A stretch of DNA of 24,402 nt from an uncultured Acetatifactor sp. (GTDB lineage: Bacteria; Bacillota; Clostridia; Lachnospirales; Lachnospiraceae). The notes beneath the pieces were generated by a model, which saw nothing but the letters and a program-made list of their open reading frames with translations, was not told the DNA's origin and ran no database searches. Location of the stretch: assembly GCA_934394665.1 (NCBI GenBank), contig CAKRRS010000037.1, forward strand, positions 1-24,402, in the 5' to 3' direction. Each line of letters begins with the position of its first letter. The first letter of the stretch is position 1. The translations under genes and the position numbers were made by a program. Shown in pieces: positions 14,591 to 24,402 of this stretch.

Positions 14591-16075
14591 TTATCCCTGA
14601 TTCAACGCCTCCACAGTCTGCGATAACTTTCTGATATCCTCGTTCAATTCCTTCAGATGATCCAGATTTCTCTGATTCAATTCTAACGTATTCTGTGCAT
14701 TTGCAGTAACTTCTTCCGTTGATGCACTAATGGAGCTTACGGAATCCACCAGTGCTTTTTTGGATTTTTGAATTTCGCCGATAGACTGTTCGATCTTCTG
14801 ATAATCAGAATCCATTGCTTCTGAAGTCTCCGTGATTCTTGTAAACAATCTTCCGGTATCTTCCACAAGGTTGTTTTGTTTTTCAAAAACTTCTGTCAGC
14901 CGATTCATGTTGTCGGTCACTTTTTGTGATCCATCATTGATTCCCTGAATTTCTTTGCGAATCTTTTCAAGAGAATCATTCGTCTGCTCCGAAAGGTCTC
15001 TGATCTCTCCCGCCACTACTGCAAAGCCTCGTCCGGCTTCTCCGGCACGGGCTGCTTCAATACTTGCGTTCAGTGATAAGAGATTCGTTTGTCTGGAAAT
15101 ATTGTCGATCAGACCTACAATCTGATTCACATTATGAATCTTCTTCATGAGATCATCCATTGCTTCAGTCGTCGACACAGAAGTCTCTGCGGTTACTTTT
15201 GCGGAATCTCCCAACTGTGCTACATTCTTCGTACCGTTTTCAATTGCCTCCAAGGTATCCCCAAGGCTGTCATGGAAACCATCCACCGTCTCCCGGATAG
15301 CATCAATGTCACGGCTCATGGTATCAATGTATCCGATCTCTTCCTGCACAGCTTCCGCGGTAGCATTTGTTCCTTCACATACCTGTTCCATGGCTTCCGT
15401 GGATGACACAGAAGCTGTACGAAGATTCTCTGTCTTCGCCAGAATCTTTTCTGAATTTTCCGCGGTATTCTCCGCCACCTTCTTAATCTGTGCAAGGACT
15501 GCCTTGCGTCGTTCCTGCGCGGTTTCGATTTCATCCATCTTTCGCTTTGTCATCCCGGCATCTATGTAGCTGATCAGGCTGCCGTACAGAGCTACCAGAA
15601 ATACCGCTGCCAGCTGAATCTCGATATCGATCATCGGTACTGTTTCCAAGGCTCCGCTTGCCTTGGCATAGCCGAGGTATACAATATTGCAGACCATAAC
15701 ACCGATGCTGTAAAACGTCGTATATTTCCATTTGTGGAATAACGGGAATATCATCAGAATCGGAATCATATACACATACGTCATCGTCGTATTACCTGTG
15801 AACAGAACAAAGATATATACGACAAAATAACTGATTGGCAGAAGATATTTCACTGCTTCTGATTCCGGATTCTTTTTCTGCAGGATCAGATCTGCCACCA
15901 CAGGAAGCAACAGCAATAGTAAGAATATTGCCGTATATCCTCCGGTACGGTTGCCCTTAGCAAATTCCACCAGATATGCCGCTGCCAGCACAAATGCAAT
16001 AAATGAATATGCGATCAATACACACCTGTTGACAGTTCTTTTCTCCGTGAGTTTTCCGTGTCCGTCAATTATCAT
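14591..16075 (-). CDS. Methyl-accepting chemotaxis protein with six-helix membrane domain
   Basis: The 494-residue product has six membrane helices (about 17-38, 47-65, 76-94, 97-113, 119-136, 150-172) with very short loops and no large extracellular sensor. A long cytoplasmic coiled coil follows with the chemoreceptor tip at about 319-364: [20 protein letters not shown], then [20 protein letters not shown] and RDLSEQT. This tip binds CheA and CheW. There is no recognisable HAMP domain, and the sensor probably responds within the membrane. The ATG follows GGGGTGG. It has its own consensus promoter and lies alone between the rpoC terminator and the convergent pseudopilin operon. No other chemotaxis genes are present. 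It could steer motility or, given its neighbours, a surface appendage; the latter is speculation. Confidence 0.96.
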   Translation of the reverse strand: MIIDGHGKLTEKRTVNRCVLIAYSFIAFVLAAAYLVEFAKGNRTGGYTAIFLLLLLLPVVADLILQKKNPESEAVKYLLPISYFVVYIFVLFTGNTTMTYVYMIPILMIFPLFHKWKYTTFYSIGVMVCNIVYLGYAKASGALETVPMIDIEIQLAAVFLVALYGSLISYIDAGMTKRKMDEIETAQERRKAVLAQIKKVAENTAENSEKILAKTENLRTASVSSTEAMEQVCEGTNATAEAVQEEIGYIDTMSRDIDAIRETVDGFHDSLGDTLEAIENGTKNVAQLGDSAKVTAETSVSTTEAMDDLMKKIHNVNQIVGLIDNISRQTNLLSLNASIEAARAGEAGRGFAVVAGEIRDLSEQTNDSLEKIRKEIQGINDGSQKVTDNMNRLTEVFEKQNNLVEDTGRLFTRITETSEAMDSDYQKIEQSIGEIQKSKKALVDSVSSISASTEEVTANAQNTLELNQRNLDHLKELNEDIRKLSQTVEALNQG

Positions 16076-16134
16076 AGAATTCCACCCCTTACTTATGTAC
16101 TTTTTATCTACTTTTATGTATTTTATATAGTCTT

Positions 16135-16163
16135 ATTATCTCTTCTCCTTTTTTCCCTGTCAA
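16135..16163 (-). promoter_or_regulatory. Promoter of the chemoreceptor gene
   Basis: On the minus strand TTGACA (16163-16158) is followed after 17 bases by GATAAT (16140-16135), five of six matches to the -10. The leader is about 55 bases. The motif is a housekeeping sigma-A type, not the sigma-D type often used for chemotaxis genes. Confidence 0.85.
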
Positions 16164-16213
16164 GTTTTCCTTTAAAATCCTTGCTTTTCTTCTCGATTTC
16201 TGTACAAAACAAA

Positions 16214-16233
16214 CGTGCGCCGCAAGGCGCACG
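16214..16233 (-). terminator. Second hairpin after rpoC
   Basis: CGTGCGCC (16214-16221) pairs with GGCGCACG (16226-16233) around a four-base loop. It immediately follows the main rpoC terminator and is followed on the minus strand by TTTGTTTTGT. It is probably a back-up terminator that isolates the chemoreceptor gene from rpoBC transcription. Confidence 0.7.
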
Positions 16234-16234
16234 C

Positions 16235-16272
16235 AAAAGAGGTATTCCATCTCACAATGGAATACCTCTTTT
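16235..16272 (-). terminator. Intrinsic terminator of rpoB-rpoC
   Basis: A 16-bp perfect stem (16235-16250 with 16257-16272) has an A-rich arm and a T-rich arm and lies 21 bases after the rpoC stop. It is a strong Rho-independent terminator ending the RNA polymerase operon before the inserted accessory genes. Confidence 0.93.
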
Positions 16273-16293
16273 CAACATACTCTATGGACTTAT

Positions 16294-19200
16294 TTACTCG
16301 TTGTCAGAACCTGCTCCTACCGTTTCCGTCTCTGTAGCTTCGATCTGTTCTGCCTGCTCAGCATCCAGATCTGTTCCGTCACTCAGATTCAGTTCTGCAT
16401 CGTCACCGTACATATCACCACTGAATTCAATGGTTTCTTTTGCATCGGTGCTCAGTCTGGTGTTACGATATCTCTTCATACCGGTTCCTACAGGAATCAG
16501 CTTACCGATGATAACGTTCTCCTTCAGACCGATCAGGTTATCGACCTTACCCTTGATTGCAGCCTCTGTCAGGACCTTAGTGGTCTCCTGGAAGGATGCT
16601 GCGGACAGGAAGGACTCGGTTGCCAGAGCTGCCTTGGTAATACCCAGAATGATACGCTTACCTTCTGCAGGCTCTTTGCCTTCTGCGGTCAGCTTCTCAT
16701 TCATTTCTTCGAAATCCAGAACATCTACCAGGGTTCCGGGCAGGAACTCGGTATCTCCGTTGTTCTCGATACGAACCTTCTTCAGCATCTGACGTACCAG
16801 GACTTCAATATGCTTATCGGCAATATCTACACCCTGTAAGCGGTATACACGCTGTACTTCACGAAGCATGTAATCCTGTACGGCACGGATGCCCTTGATC
16901 TTCAGCAGATCGTGAGGGTTTACACTACCTTCGGTCAGCTCATCACCGGCCTCCAGTATCTGTCCGTCTACTACTTTGATACGGGAACCGTAAGGGATCA
17001 GATATGCCTTGGATTCCCCGGTCTCTTCATTGGTAATTACCACTTCACGTTTCTTCTTGGTATCACGGATTTCAGCCTTACCGCCGAACTCCGCAATGAT
17101 TGCAAGTCCCTTCGGCTTTCTGGCCTCGAACAACTCCTCGACACGGGGAAGACCCTGTGTGATATCGTCACCTGCGACACCACCACTATGGAAGGTTCTC
17201 ATGGTCAGCTGGGTACCGGGCTCACCGATAGACTGTGCAGCGATGATACCAACTGCTTCACCTACCTGTACGGCTTCACCGGTTGCCATGTTGGCACCAT
17301 AACATTTTGCACAGATACCAACGTGGGAACGACAGGTCAGAATCGTACGGATTTTCACTTCCTCGATGGGCTCACCCTGTGCATTGACGCCGACGCTTAA
17401 GATCTTAGCTGCACGGCTGGGGGTAATCATGTGGTTGTGTTTTACGATCATGTTGCCGTCTTTATCATAAATATCCTCGCAGGAATATCTTCCTGTGATT
17501 CTGTCTTTCAGACCTTCAATGGTCTCTTTGCCATCCATGAATGCCTTGACTACCATACCGGGGATCTCAGCCTGACCCTCGCAGCAGTCTACTTCACGGA
17601 TAGAAAGCTCCTGAGATACATCAACCATTCGTCTGGTCAGATAACCGGAGTCTGCGGTACGCAGCGCGGTATCGGACATACCTTTTCGTGCTCCGTGTGC
17701 GGACATGAAGTACTCCAGTACGTCCAGACCTTCACGGAAGTTTGACTTAATGGGCAGCTCGATGGTTCTACCTGTGGTATCTGCCATCAGTCCACGCATA
17801 CCTGCCAGCTGCTTGATCTGCTGACTGGAACCACGCGCACCGGAGTCTGCCATCATGAAGATGTTATTGTATTTATCCAGACCGGACAGCAGTACGTCGG
17901 TCAGCTCTTTATCGGTCTCGTTCCAGGTCTCTACAACGGCACGATAACGCTCTTCCTCAGTGATCAGACCACGTCTGAAGTTGCTTGCGATCTTATCTAC
18001 GGTAGCCTGTGCAGCTGCCAACATCTCACCCTTCTTCTCAGGGACGGTCATATCGGAAATAGATACGGTCATGGCAGCTCTGGTAGAATACTTGTAACCG
18101 ATTGCCTTAACATCATCCAGTACCTCAGCGGTCTTGGATGCTCCGTGGGTATTGATAACCTTCTCCAGAATCTGCTTCAACTGCTTCTTACCTACGTGGA
18201 AATCTACTTCCAGTTTTAAGAAGTTCTCGGGATCGCTTCTGTCTACAAATCCCAGATCCTGAGGCAGGATCTCATTGAAGATGAAACGACCCAGCGTAGA
18301 TTCTACAGTACCGGTCACAGTCTCACCTTCTGCGTTTACCTTACTCATGCGGACATGAATACGGGAATGCAGTGTCAGTGCCTGATTCTCATACGCCAGA
18401 ATTGCTTCGTTCACGCTCTTGAAGTACTTACCTTCACCGATAGAACCGGGTCTCTCCTGTGTCAGATAGTAAATACCGAGTACCATATCCTGGGAAGGAA
18501 CGGCTACAGGACCACCATCGGAAGGCTTCAGTAAGTTGTTGGGAGACAGCAGCAGGAAACGACACTCTGCCTGTGCCTCCTGGGACAGAGGAAGATGTAC
18601 AGCCATCTGGTCTCCGTCGAAGTCCGCATTGAATGCGGTACATACCAGGGGATGCAGCTTGATTGCCTTACCTTCTACCAAAATCGGCTCAAATGCCTGA
18701 ATACCAAGTCTGTGCAGTGTCGGTGCACGGTTCAGCATCACAGGATGTTCCTTGATGACCTCTTCCAGCACATCCCATACCTGCGTATCCAGCTTCTCTA
18801 CCAGTTTCTTTGCATTCTTGATATTCTGGCTGATTCCCTTGGATACCAGTTCTTTCATTACAAAGGGCTTGAACAGCTCGATTGCCATCTCTTTTGGCAG
18901 ACCACACTGATAAATCTTCAGTTCCGGTCCAACGACGATAACGGAACGTCCGGAGTAGTCTACACGCTTACCTAACAGGTTCTGACGGAAACGACCGGTC
19001 TTACCCTTTAACATATCGGACAGAGACTTCAGTGCTCTGTTGCCGGGGCCGGTAACAGGACGGCCGCGTCTGCCATTATCAATCAGCGCATCTACTGCTT
19101 CCTGCAGCATTCTCTTCTCGTTACGGACGATGATATCGGGAGCACCCAGCTCTAACAGTCTCTTCAGACGGTTATTACGGTTGATGATCCTTCTGTACAG

Positions 19201-19992
19201 ATCGTTCAGGTCGGAGGTTGCAAAACGTCCGCCGTCCAGCTGTACCATAGGACGCAGATCAGGGGGAATTACCGGGATGACATCCATGATCATCCATTCC
19301 GGACTATTTCCGGATTCACGGAAAGCTTCCACAACTTCCAGTCTCTTAATAATACGGGCACGCTTCTGACCGGAGGACTCCTTCAGACCGGTCTTCAGTT
19401 CTACTGCCTCCTTTTCCAGATCAATGGCCTGCAGCAGCTCTTTGATTGCTTCTGCACCCATGCCTACACGGAACTTGTTGCCCCAGGTCTCTCTTGCATC
19501 CTGATACTCTTTTTCGGATAATACCGCCTTGTACTCGAGGTTGGATTCCCCCGGATCCAGTACAATATAGGAAGCAAAATACAGCACCTTCTCCAGAACT
19601 CTGGGAGACAGATCCAGGATCAGCCCCATACGGCTGGGGATACCCTTGAAATACCAGATATGGGATACCGGAGCGGCAAGCTCGATATGACCCATACGCT
19701 CTCTACGTACGCTGGCTTTGGTAACTTCTACGCCACAACGATCGCAGACAACGCCCTTATATCTGATCTTTTTATATTTACCGCAATGACATTCCCAGTC
19801 TTTGCTGGGTCCAAAGATTCTCTCACAGAACAGACCGTCTCTCTCTGGTTTCAGTGTTCTGTAGTTGATTGTCTCCGGCTTCAATACCTCGCCATGGGAC
19901 CACTCCCGGATTTTCTCCGGGGAAGCTAATCCGATCTTAATGGCATCAAATGTCATAGGCTGATAGGTTGTTTCATTTTTTGTTTCTGACAT
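16294..19992 (-). CDS. rpoC: DNA-directed RNA polymerase subunit beta prime
   Basis: RpoC is the catalytic clamp subunit of RNA polymerase. I place the start at the ATG of [13 protein letters not shown], eight bases after GGGAG, rather than the GTG three codons earlier that would sit on the RBS; this gives 1232 residues. Numbered from that ATG, the N-terminal zinc site is Cys68, Cys70, Cys83, Cys86 (CHCGKY, CDRCG). The Mg-binding NADFDGDQ is at 455-462, and the bridge and trigger helix region follows with GAEDDITQ-type sequence ([17 protein letters not shown]). A second zinc cluster is present (CCEGQ and the CAKCYG region). The tail is acidic ([14 protein letters not shown] and on). It follows rpoB by 37 bases and ends in a strong terminator. 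Confidence 0.99.
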   Translation of the reverse strand: MSETKNETTYQPMTFDAIKIGLASPEKIREWSHGEVLKPETINYRTLKPERDGLFCERIFGPSKDWECHCGKYKKIRYKGVVCDRCGVEVTKASVRRERMGHIELAAPVSHIWYFKGIPSRMGLILDLSPRVLEKVLYFASYIVLDPGESNLEYKAVLSEKEYQDARETWGNKFRVGMGAEAIKELLQAIDLEKEAVELKTGLKESSGQKRARIIKRLEVVEAFRESGNSPEWMIMDVIPVIPPDLRPMVQLDGGRFATSDLNDLYRRIINRNNRLKRLLELGAPDIIVRNEKRMLQEAVDALIDNGRRGRPVTGPGNRALKSLSDMLKGKTGRFRQNLLGKRVDYSGRSVIVVGPELKIYQCGLPKEMAIELFKPFVMKELVSKGISQNIKNAKKLVEKLDTQVWDVLEEVIKEHPVMLNRAPTLHRLGIQAFEPILVEGKAIKLHPLVCTAFNADFDGDQMAVHLPLSQEAQAECRFLLLSPNNLLKPSDGGPVAVPSQDMVLGIYYLTQERPGSIGEGKYFKSVNEAILAYENQALTLHSRIHVRMSKVNAEGETVTGTVESTLGRFIFNEILPQDLGFVDRSDPENFLKLEVDFHVGKKQLKQILEKVINTHGASKTAEVLDDVKAIGYKYSTRAAMTVSISDMTVPEKKGEMLAAAQATVDKIASNFRRGLITEEERYRAVVETWNETDKELTDVLLSGLDKYNNIFMMADSGARGSSQQIKQLAGMRGLMADTTGRTIELPIKSNFREGLDVLEYFMSAHGARKGMSDTALRTADSGYLTRRMVDVSQELSIREVDCCEGQAEIPGMVVKAFMDGKETIEGLKDRITGRYSCEDIYDKDGNMIVKHNHMITPSRAAKILSVGVNAQGEPIEEVKIRTILTCRSHVGICAKCYGANMATGEAVQVGEAVGIIAAQSIGEPGTQLTMRTFHSGGVAGDDITQGLPRVEELFEARKPKGLAIIAEFGGKAEIRDTKKKREVVITNEETGESKAYLIPYGSRIKVVDGQILEAGDELTEGSVNPHDLLKIKGIRAVQDYMLREVQRVYRLQGVDIADKHIEVLVRQMLKKVRIENNGDTEFLPGTLVDVLDFEEMNEKLTAEGKEPAEGKRIILGITKAALATESFLSAASFQETTKVLTEAAIKGKVDNLIGLKENVIIGKLIPVGTGMKRYRNTRLSTDAKETIEFSGDMYGDDAELNLSDGTDLDAEQAEQIEATETETVGAGSDNE

Positions 19993-20029
19993 TAATGGCA
20001 CTCCCTTCTATACAAAACTATACAAAGCA

Positions 20030-23000
20030 TTATACTTCATCATCACTGCCGTCAAAGCTATCATCGGTGTAATCATCGTCAACATACGCGCTGTCATCTT
20101 CAGATTCCACCAACTCACCGTTATCATCAAACTCCTGTGACTGATAGCCCATCTCGCCAAGGGAGCTCTTGTCGTAATCGTCGTCGTACTTACGATCACC
20201 TTCCATCTCATAACGGTAATCGGTATCACCGTAATCGACGGTCTCCATGATCTCAACCTCGCTCTGATCCTCACGCAGCACTCTGACATCCAGCCCCAGT
20301 GCCTGCAGCTCCTTCAACAGAACCTTGAAGGATTCAGGGATACCGGGCTCAGGGATATTGTCACCCTTGATGATTGCTTCGTAAGTCTTCACACGTCCCA
20401 CAACATCATCAGACTTCACAGTCAGAATCTCCTGCAGGGTATAGGATGCACCATACGCCTCCAGAGCCCATACTTCCATTTCTCCGAAACGCTGACCGCC
20501 AAACTGGGCTTTACCACCCAGAGGCTGCTGTGTTACCAGAGAGTACGGTCCGGTAGAACGCGCATGGATCTTATCATCTACCAGATGATGCAGTTTCAGG
20601 TAATGCATGTGTCCGATCGTTACAGGTCCATCGAAGTATTCACCGGTTCTACCGTCACGCAGACGTACTTTACCGTCTCTGGAAATGGGAACGCCCTTCC
20701 ATACACTTCTGTGCTCTCTGTTCTCAGACAGGTACTGCATTACTTCCGGAAGAAGCTCCTCACCGTGCTTGCTGGTGAAGGTCTCTCCATGCCAGGGCTT
20801 GCCGTCTGCGGTCGTTTCCTGTCCTTTTTCCTTCCATTCCTTGCTTTCTGCTTCATCAAAAGGAAGGTTTACATAATCGTTGGCAAGATCCAACGTATCC
20901 ATAATATCATTCTCGTTTGCGCCATCGAAGACAGGCGTTGCCACATTGAATCCCAGCGCCTTGGCAGCCAGGGAAAGGTGGATCTCCAGAACCTGTCCGA
21001 TATTCATACGGGAAGGCACACCCAGAGGATTCAGCACGATATCCAGTGGACGTCCGTTGGGCAGATAAGGCATATCTTCTACCGGTAATACACGGGAAAC
21101 GACACCCTTGTTACCATGACGGCCTGCCATCTTATCGCCGACGGAGATCTTTCTCTTCTGCGCAATGTAAATGCGGACTGCCTGATTTACTCCGGGTGCG
21201 AGCTCATCGCTGTTCTCACGGGTAAATACCTTGGCATCCACTACAATACCATATTCACCATGAGGTACCTTTAAGGAGGTATCTCTTACTTCTCTTGCCT
21301 TCTCACCGAAGATGGCACGCAGCAGTCTCTCTTCTGCGGTCAGCTCTGTCTCTCCCTTAGGAGTAACCTTACCTACCAGAATATCGCCTGCACGAACCTC
21401 TGCACCGATGCGGATGATACCTCTGTCATCCAGATCCTTCAGTGCCTCATCACCGACACCGGGAACATCACGGGTGATTTCTTCCGGTCCCAGCTTGGTG
21501 TCGCGTGCTTCTGCTTCATACTCCTCGATATGCACGGAAGTATAAACATCATCACGCACCAGTCTCTCACTTAACAGAACTGCATCCTCGTAGTTGTAAC
21601 CTTCCCAGGTCATGAAACCGATCAGAGGGTTCTTACCCAGTGCCAGTTCTCCCTGTGAAGTAGAAGGACCGTCTGCAATCACCTGACCTGCTTCCACATG
21701 ATCGCCCTTGAATACGATAGGCTTCTGATTGTAGCAGTTGGACTGGTTACTACGGGAGAACTTGGTCAGATGAATCTCTGCCTTCTCACCGTCATCGTAA
21801 GCAATGCGGATGGTCTTGGAAGATACATAAGTAATGGTTCCGGGCTTTTTAGCCACAACACAGACACCGGAGTCCACCGCAGTCTTCACTTCCATACCGG
21901 TACCTACTACAGGTGCCTCGGTGCTTAACAGAGGTACGGCCTGACGCTGCATGTTGGATCCCATCAGTGCACGGTTTGCATCATCGTTCTGCAGGAAAGG
22001 AATCAGTGCAGTAGCCACAGAGAATACCATTCTGGGGGAGACATCCATATAATCGAACATCGCCTTGGGATATTCCTGTGTTTCATCCAGATAACGACCG
22101 GATACGGAATTTCTCACAAAATGTCCTTCTGCATCCAGTGCTTCGTTCGCCTGTGCTACATGATAATTGTCTTCTTCATCCGCAGTCATATAAACTACTT
22201 CGTCAGTTACGCGGGGGTTCTTAGGATCGCTCTTATCGATCTTACGGTAAGGAGCCTCTACGAAACCATATTCATTAATTCTTGCATAACTTGCAAGAGA
22301 GTTGATCAGACCAATGTTAGGACCTTCGGGTGTCTCGATAGGACACATTCTTCCGTAATGGGAATAGTGTACATCTCGAACCTCGAATCCGGCACGATCT
22401 CTGGACAGACCGCCGGGACCCAGTGCAGACAGACGTCTCTTATGGGTCAGCTCACCCAGAGGGTTATTCTGATCCATGAACTGTGACAGCTGGGAGGATC
22501 CGAAGAATTCCTTCACTGCTGCAGTTACCGGCTTGATATTGATCAGAGACTTGGGAGAGATTTCCTCTGCATCATGTGTCGTCATACGTTCCCGTACCAC
22601 TCTCTCCATTCTGGACAGACCGATACGATACTGGTTCTGCAACAATTCACCTACCGCGCGAATACGTCTGTTACCCAGATGATCGATATCATCATCATTA
22701 CCCAGACCATACTCCAGATGTATATTATAGTTGATGGAAGCTAAGATATCTTCCTTGGTAATATGCTTGGGCACCAGTTCATGTACATTTTTCTTGATTG
22801 CCTCCGCCAGCTTCTCGGGGTCATCACCGAACTCTTCCAGAATCTGCGCCAGAACAGGATAATATACCAGTTCATGGATGCCGAAATCTCTGGGATTGCA
22901 ATCAACGTAATGCGTCAGGTCTACCATCAGGTTGGACAATACCTTTACATTACGCTCCTCTGTCTCAATATATACGAAAGGAACGGCACTGTTCTGAATG

Positions 23001-23968
23001 GTATCTGCCAGTTCCGCAGTCACTTTGTCTCCTGCGGATGCGATTACTTCACCGGTGGAAGGATCTACGACATCTGCAGCCAGGATCTGATGACGGATAC
23101 GGTTCTTCAGAGCTAATTTCTTATTAAATTTATATCTGCCGACTTTGGCTAAATCATATCTTCTGGGGTCGAAGAACATAGCATTGATCAGGCTCTCAGC
23201 ACTCTCAACGCTTAAAGGCTCGCCGGGACGGATCTTTTTGTATAACTCTAACAGACCCTCCTGATAATTTTCAGCAGTGTCCTTGGTAAAGCTTGCCTCG
23301 ATCTTAGGCTCATCACCGAAGAGTTCACGGATCTCATCATTGGTACCGATACCCAGTGCACGGATCAGTACAGTAATGGGAACCTTACGGGTTCTGTCCA
23401 CACGTACATAGAAGACATCGTTAGAGTCAGTCTCATACTCCAACCAGGCACCACGGTTCGGGATTACCGTACAGGAGAACAGCTTTTTACCGATCTTATC
23501 ATGTCCGATTCCGTAATAGATACCGGGAGAACGCACCAACTGGCTGACGATAACACGCTCTGCGCCGTTGATTACAAAAGTACCGGTCTCAGTCATTAAC
23601 GGAAGATCGCCCATGAAAATATCTTCATCGCTGATCTCTTCCTTCTCTTTATTATAGAGACGCACCTTAACCTTAAGAGGTGCCGCATAAGTAGCATCTC
23701 TCTCTTTACACTCTTCGATAGAATACTTCACATCGTCTTTGCAGAGTTCAAAATCCACAAATTCCAGACTCAAAGAGCCGCTGTAATCAGCAATCGGAGA
23801 GATGTCGTCAAAGACTTCCTTTAAGCCTTCGTCTAAAAACCACTGATAGGAGTCCTTCTGGACCTCAATCAGATTGGGCATCTCTAAAACCTCTTTTTGT
23901 CTTGAATAACTCATACGCATAACCTTGGTACCGGCAATCGGACGTATTCTGTTCTTTTCCATTGACAT
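20030..23968 (-). CDS. rpoB: DNA-directed RNA polymerase subunit beta
   Basis: The 1312-residue product is full-length RpoB, the partner of RpoC in the polymerase active centre. The rifampicin-binding cluster (about 490-520) reads [14 protein letters not shown] and then [14 protein letters not shown]; Asp499, His509 and Ser514, the usual resistance positions, are wild type. Downstream signatures include [13 protein letters not shown] and [20 protein letters not shown]. The C-terminus carries a long acidic tail (about 1235-1312) rich in Asp, Glu and Tyr, beyond the conserved end. The ATG at 23968 lies very close to a GGGGTG site; the second ATG two codons on (23962) has a more usual spacing and may be the real start. 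It has its own promoter and is followed by rpoC. Confidence 0.99.
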   Translation of the reverse strand: MSMEKNRIRPIAGTKVMRMSYSRQKEVLEMPNLIEVQKDSYQWFLDEGLKEVFDDISPIADYSGSLSLEFVDFELCKDDVKYSIEECKERDATYAAPLKVKVRLYNKEKEEISDEDIFMGDLPLMTETGTFVINGAERVIVSQLVRSPGIYYGIGHDKIGKKLFSCTVIPNRGAWLEYETDSNDVFYVRVDRTRKVPITVLIRALGIGTNDEIRELFGDEPKIEASFTKDTAENYQEGLLELYKKIRPGEPLSVESAESLINAMFFDPRRYDLAKVGRYKFNKKLALKNRIRHQILAADVVDPSTGEVIASAGDKVTAELADTIQNSAVPFVYIETEERNVKVLSNLMVDLTHYVDCNPRDFGIHELVYYPVLAQILEEFGDDPEKLAEAIKKNVHELVPKHITKEDILASINYNIHLEYGLGNDDDIDHLGNRRIRAVGELLQNQYRIGLSRMERVVRERMTTHDAEEISPKSLINIKPVTAAVKEFFGSSQLSQFMDQNNPLGELTHKRRLSALGPGGLSRDRAGFEVRDVHYSHYGRMCPIETPEGPNIGLINSLASYARINEYGFVEAPYRKIDKSDPKNPRVTDEVVYMTADEEDNYHVAQANEALDAEGHFVRNSVSGRYLDETQEYPKAMFDYMDVSPRMVFSVATALIPFLQNDDANRALMGSNMQRQAVPLLSTEAPVVGTGMEVKTAVDSGVCVVAKKPGTITYVSSKTIRIAYDDGEKAEIHLTKFSRSNQSNCYNQKPIVFKGDHVEAGQVIADGPSTSQGELALGKNPLIGFMTWEGYNYEDAVLLSERLVRDDVYTSVHIEEYEAEARDTKLGPEEITRDVPGVGDEALKDLDDRGIIRIGAEVRAGDILVGKVTPKGETELTAEERLLRAIFGEKAREVRDTSLKVPHGEYGIVVDAKVFTRENSDELAPGVNQAVRIYIAQKRKISVGDKMAGRHGNKGVVSRVLPVEDMPYLPNGRPLDIVLNPLGVPSRMNIGQVLEIHLSLAAKALGFNVATPVFDGANENDIMDTLDLANDYVNLPFDEAESKEWKEKGQETTADGKPWHGETFTSKHGEELLPEVMQYLSENREHRSVWKGVPISRDGKVRLRDGRTGEYFDGPVTIGHMHYLKLHHLVDDKIHARSTGPYSLVTQQPLGGKAQFGGQRFGEMEVWALEAYGASYTLQEILTVKSDDVVGRVKTYEAIIKGDNIPEPGIPESFKVLLKELQALGLDVRVLREDQSEVEIMETVDYGDTDYRYEMEGDRKYDDDYDKSSLGEMGYQSQEFDDNGELVESEDDSAYVDDDYTDDSFDGSDDEV

Positions 23969-24071
23969 TTCACCCCGTTCTTTCAGATTTAAAGCCTATT
24001 TTGCGTCGGCAACAATGCAATATATATAAACGTCAAATTTTTGGCATGACAAATAAGCATAGCACCGCACA

Positions 24072-24083
24072 ATAGTGCACTAT
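24072..24083. promoter_or_regulatory. 12-bp perfect palindrome at the rpoB start point
   Basis: ATAGTGCACTAT is a perfect palindrome starting two bases downstream of the rpoB -10 and covering the predicted transcription start near 24079. That position is typical of an operator, though it could also influence start-site choice or fold at the 5' end of the RNA. Confidence 0.45.
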
Positions 24084-24085
24084 CC

Positions 24086-24114
24086 ATAATACTACAGTCT
24101 TGTAAATACGTCAA
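24086..24114 (-). promoter_or_regulatory. Promoter of rpoB-rpoC
   Basis: On the minus strand TTGACG (24114-24109) and TATTAT (24091-24086) are separated by exactly 17 bases. The start would be near 24079, giving a leader of about 110 bases before rpoB. The promoter lies after the rplL terminator, so rpoBC can be expressed apart from the ribosomal protein genes. Confidence 0.85.
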
Positions 24115-24181
24115 GGAAATATTTTGAATTTTTTTAATAAAATAGATAATTTTAAAAACTTATTGCAGATGGGAATAAGAA

Positions 24182-24215
24182 AAACCATGTACCGACAGTA
24201 GCCGGCACATGGTTT
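24182..24215 (-). terminator. Terminator/attenuator between rplL and rpoB
   Basis: A 9-bp perfect stem (24182-24190 with 24207-24215) is extended by an inner five-pair helix and followed on the minus strand by a run of five T. It lies about 20 bases after the rplL stop. In many bacteria partial termination here lowers rpoBC transcription relative to L7/L12; full termination is possible given the promoter just downstream. Confidence 0.88.
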
Positions 24216-24234
24216 GCCATATACTGGTTAAAAA

Positions 24235-24402
24235 TTACTTCAGAGTAACCTTTGCGCCAACTTCTTCCAGCTTCTTCTTGATGTCTTCAGCTTCGTCCTT
24301 GGTAGCGCCTTCCTTAACAACCTTGGGAGCTCCGTCAACTACGTCCTTAGCTTCCTTCAGGCCCAGACCGGTTACTTCACGAACAACCTTGATAACCTTA
24401 AC
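24235..24402 (-). CDS. rplL: 50S ribosomal protein L7/L12, C-terminal part (truncated by window)
   Basis: The last 55 residues of L7/L12 are present, running from [19 protein letters not shown] through [12 protein letters not shown] to [14 protein letters not shown] and a TAA stop. This is the globular C-terminal domain that recruits elongation factors and other GTPases to the ribosome, with the conserved TGLGLKEAK helix. The N-terminal dimerisation domain and start lie beyond the right edge. The position just upstream of rpoB is the standard order. Confidence 0.98.
   Translation of the reverse strand, partial: VKVIKVVREVTGLGLKEAKDVVDGAPKVVKEGATKDEAEDIKKKLEEVGAKVTLK

Overview
The window is a stretch of Firmicutes chromosome, most likely Lachnospiraceae (Clostridia). 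The basis is family resemblance: a Gram-positive-type S12 with an extended N-terminus, an EF-G of the type I associate with Lachnospiraceae, acidic C-terminal tails on RpoB and RpoC, AGGAGG-type ribosome binding sites, and Lachnospiraceae-style surface and pseudopilin-like proteins. The genus cannot be fixed from sequence alone. Both ends cut through genes: fusA at the left, rplL at the right.

The frame is the rplL-rpoB-rpoC / rpsL-rpsG-fusA cluster, all on the minus strand. From right to left: the 3' end of rplL, a terminator/attenuator hairpin, a strong promoter with a palindrome at its predicted start point, rpoB, rpoC and a strong terminator. About 14 kb further on comes a consensus promoter followed by rpsL, rpsG and fusA. 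The two ribosomal/RNA polymerase halves, adjacent in many bacteria, are therefore split and carry separate signals. The outermost 72 bases at the left end do not continue EF-G as expected and look like a chimeric junction.

The 14 kb between rpoC and rpsL holds accessory, mostly cell-surface genes. Next to rpoC is a six-helix chemoreceptor-type gene (minus) with its own promoter. Facing it is a plus-strand series (8453-14462): a membrane protein with a degenerate GGDEF domain, a sigma-70 family factor, a single-pass membrane protein, a transglutaminase-like lipoprotein, a GspF/PilC-type membrane platform protein and four small pilin-like or pseudopilin-like proteins. No secretion ATPase or prepilin peptidase is present. 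Divergent from this series is a PilZ gene that abuts a 1066-residue alanine-rich surface protein. Further left are a small lipoprotein (plus), a 111-residue membrane protein sharing a tail motif with the surface protein, and a solitary rfbD-like dTDP-4-dehydrorhamnose reductase.

My reading is that the middle encodes a surface-appendage or secretion module with its own sigma factor and a cyclic-di-GMP link (PilZ plus a probably inactive GGDEF protein). That functional connection is inference from gene order. The best candidate for an undescribed system is the sigma / membrane protein / transglutaminase lipoprotein / GspF / pseudopilin operon.
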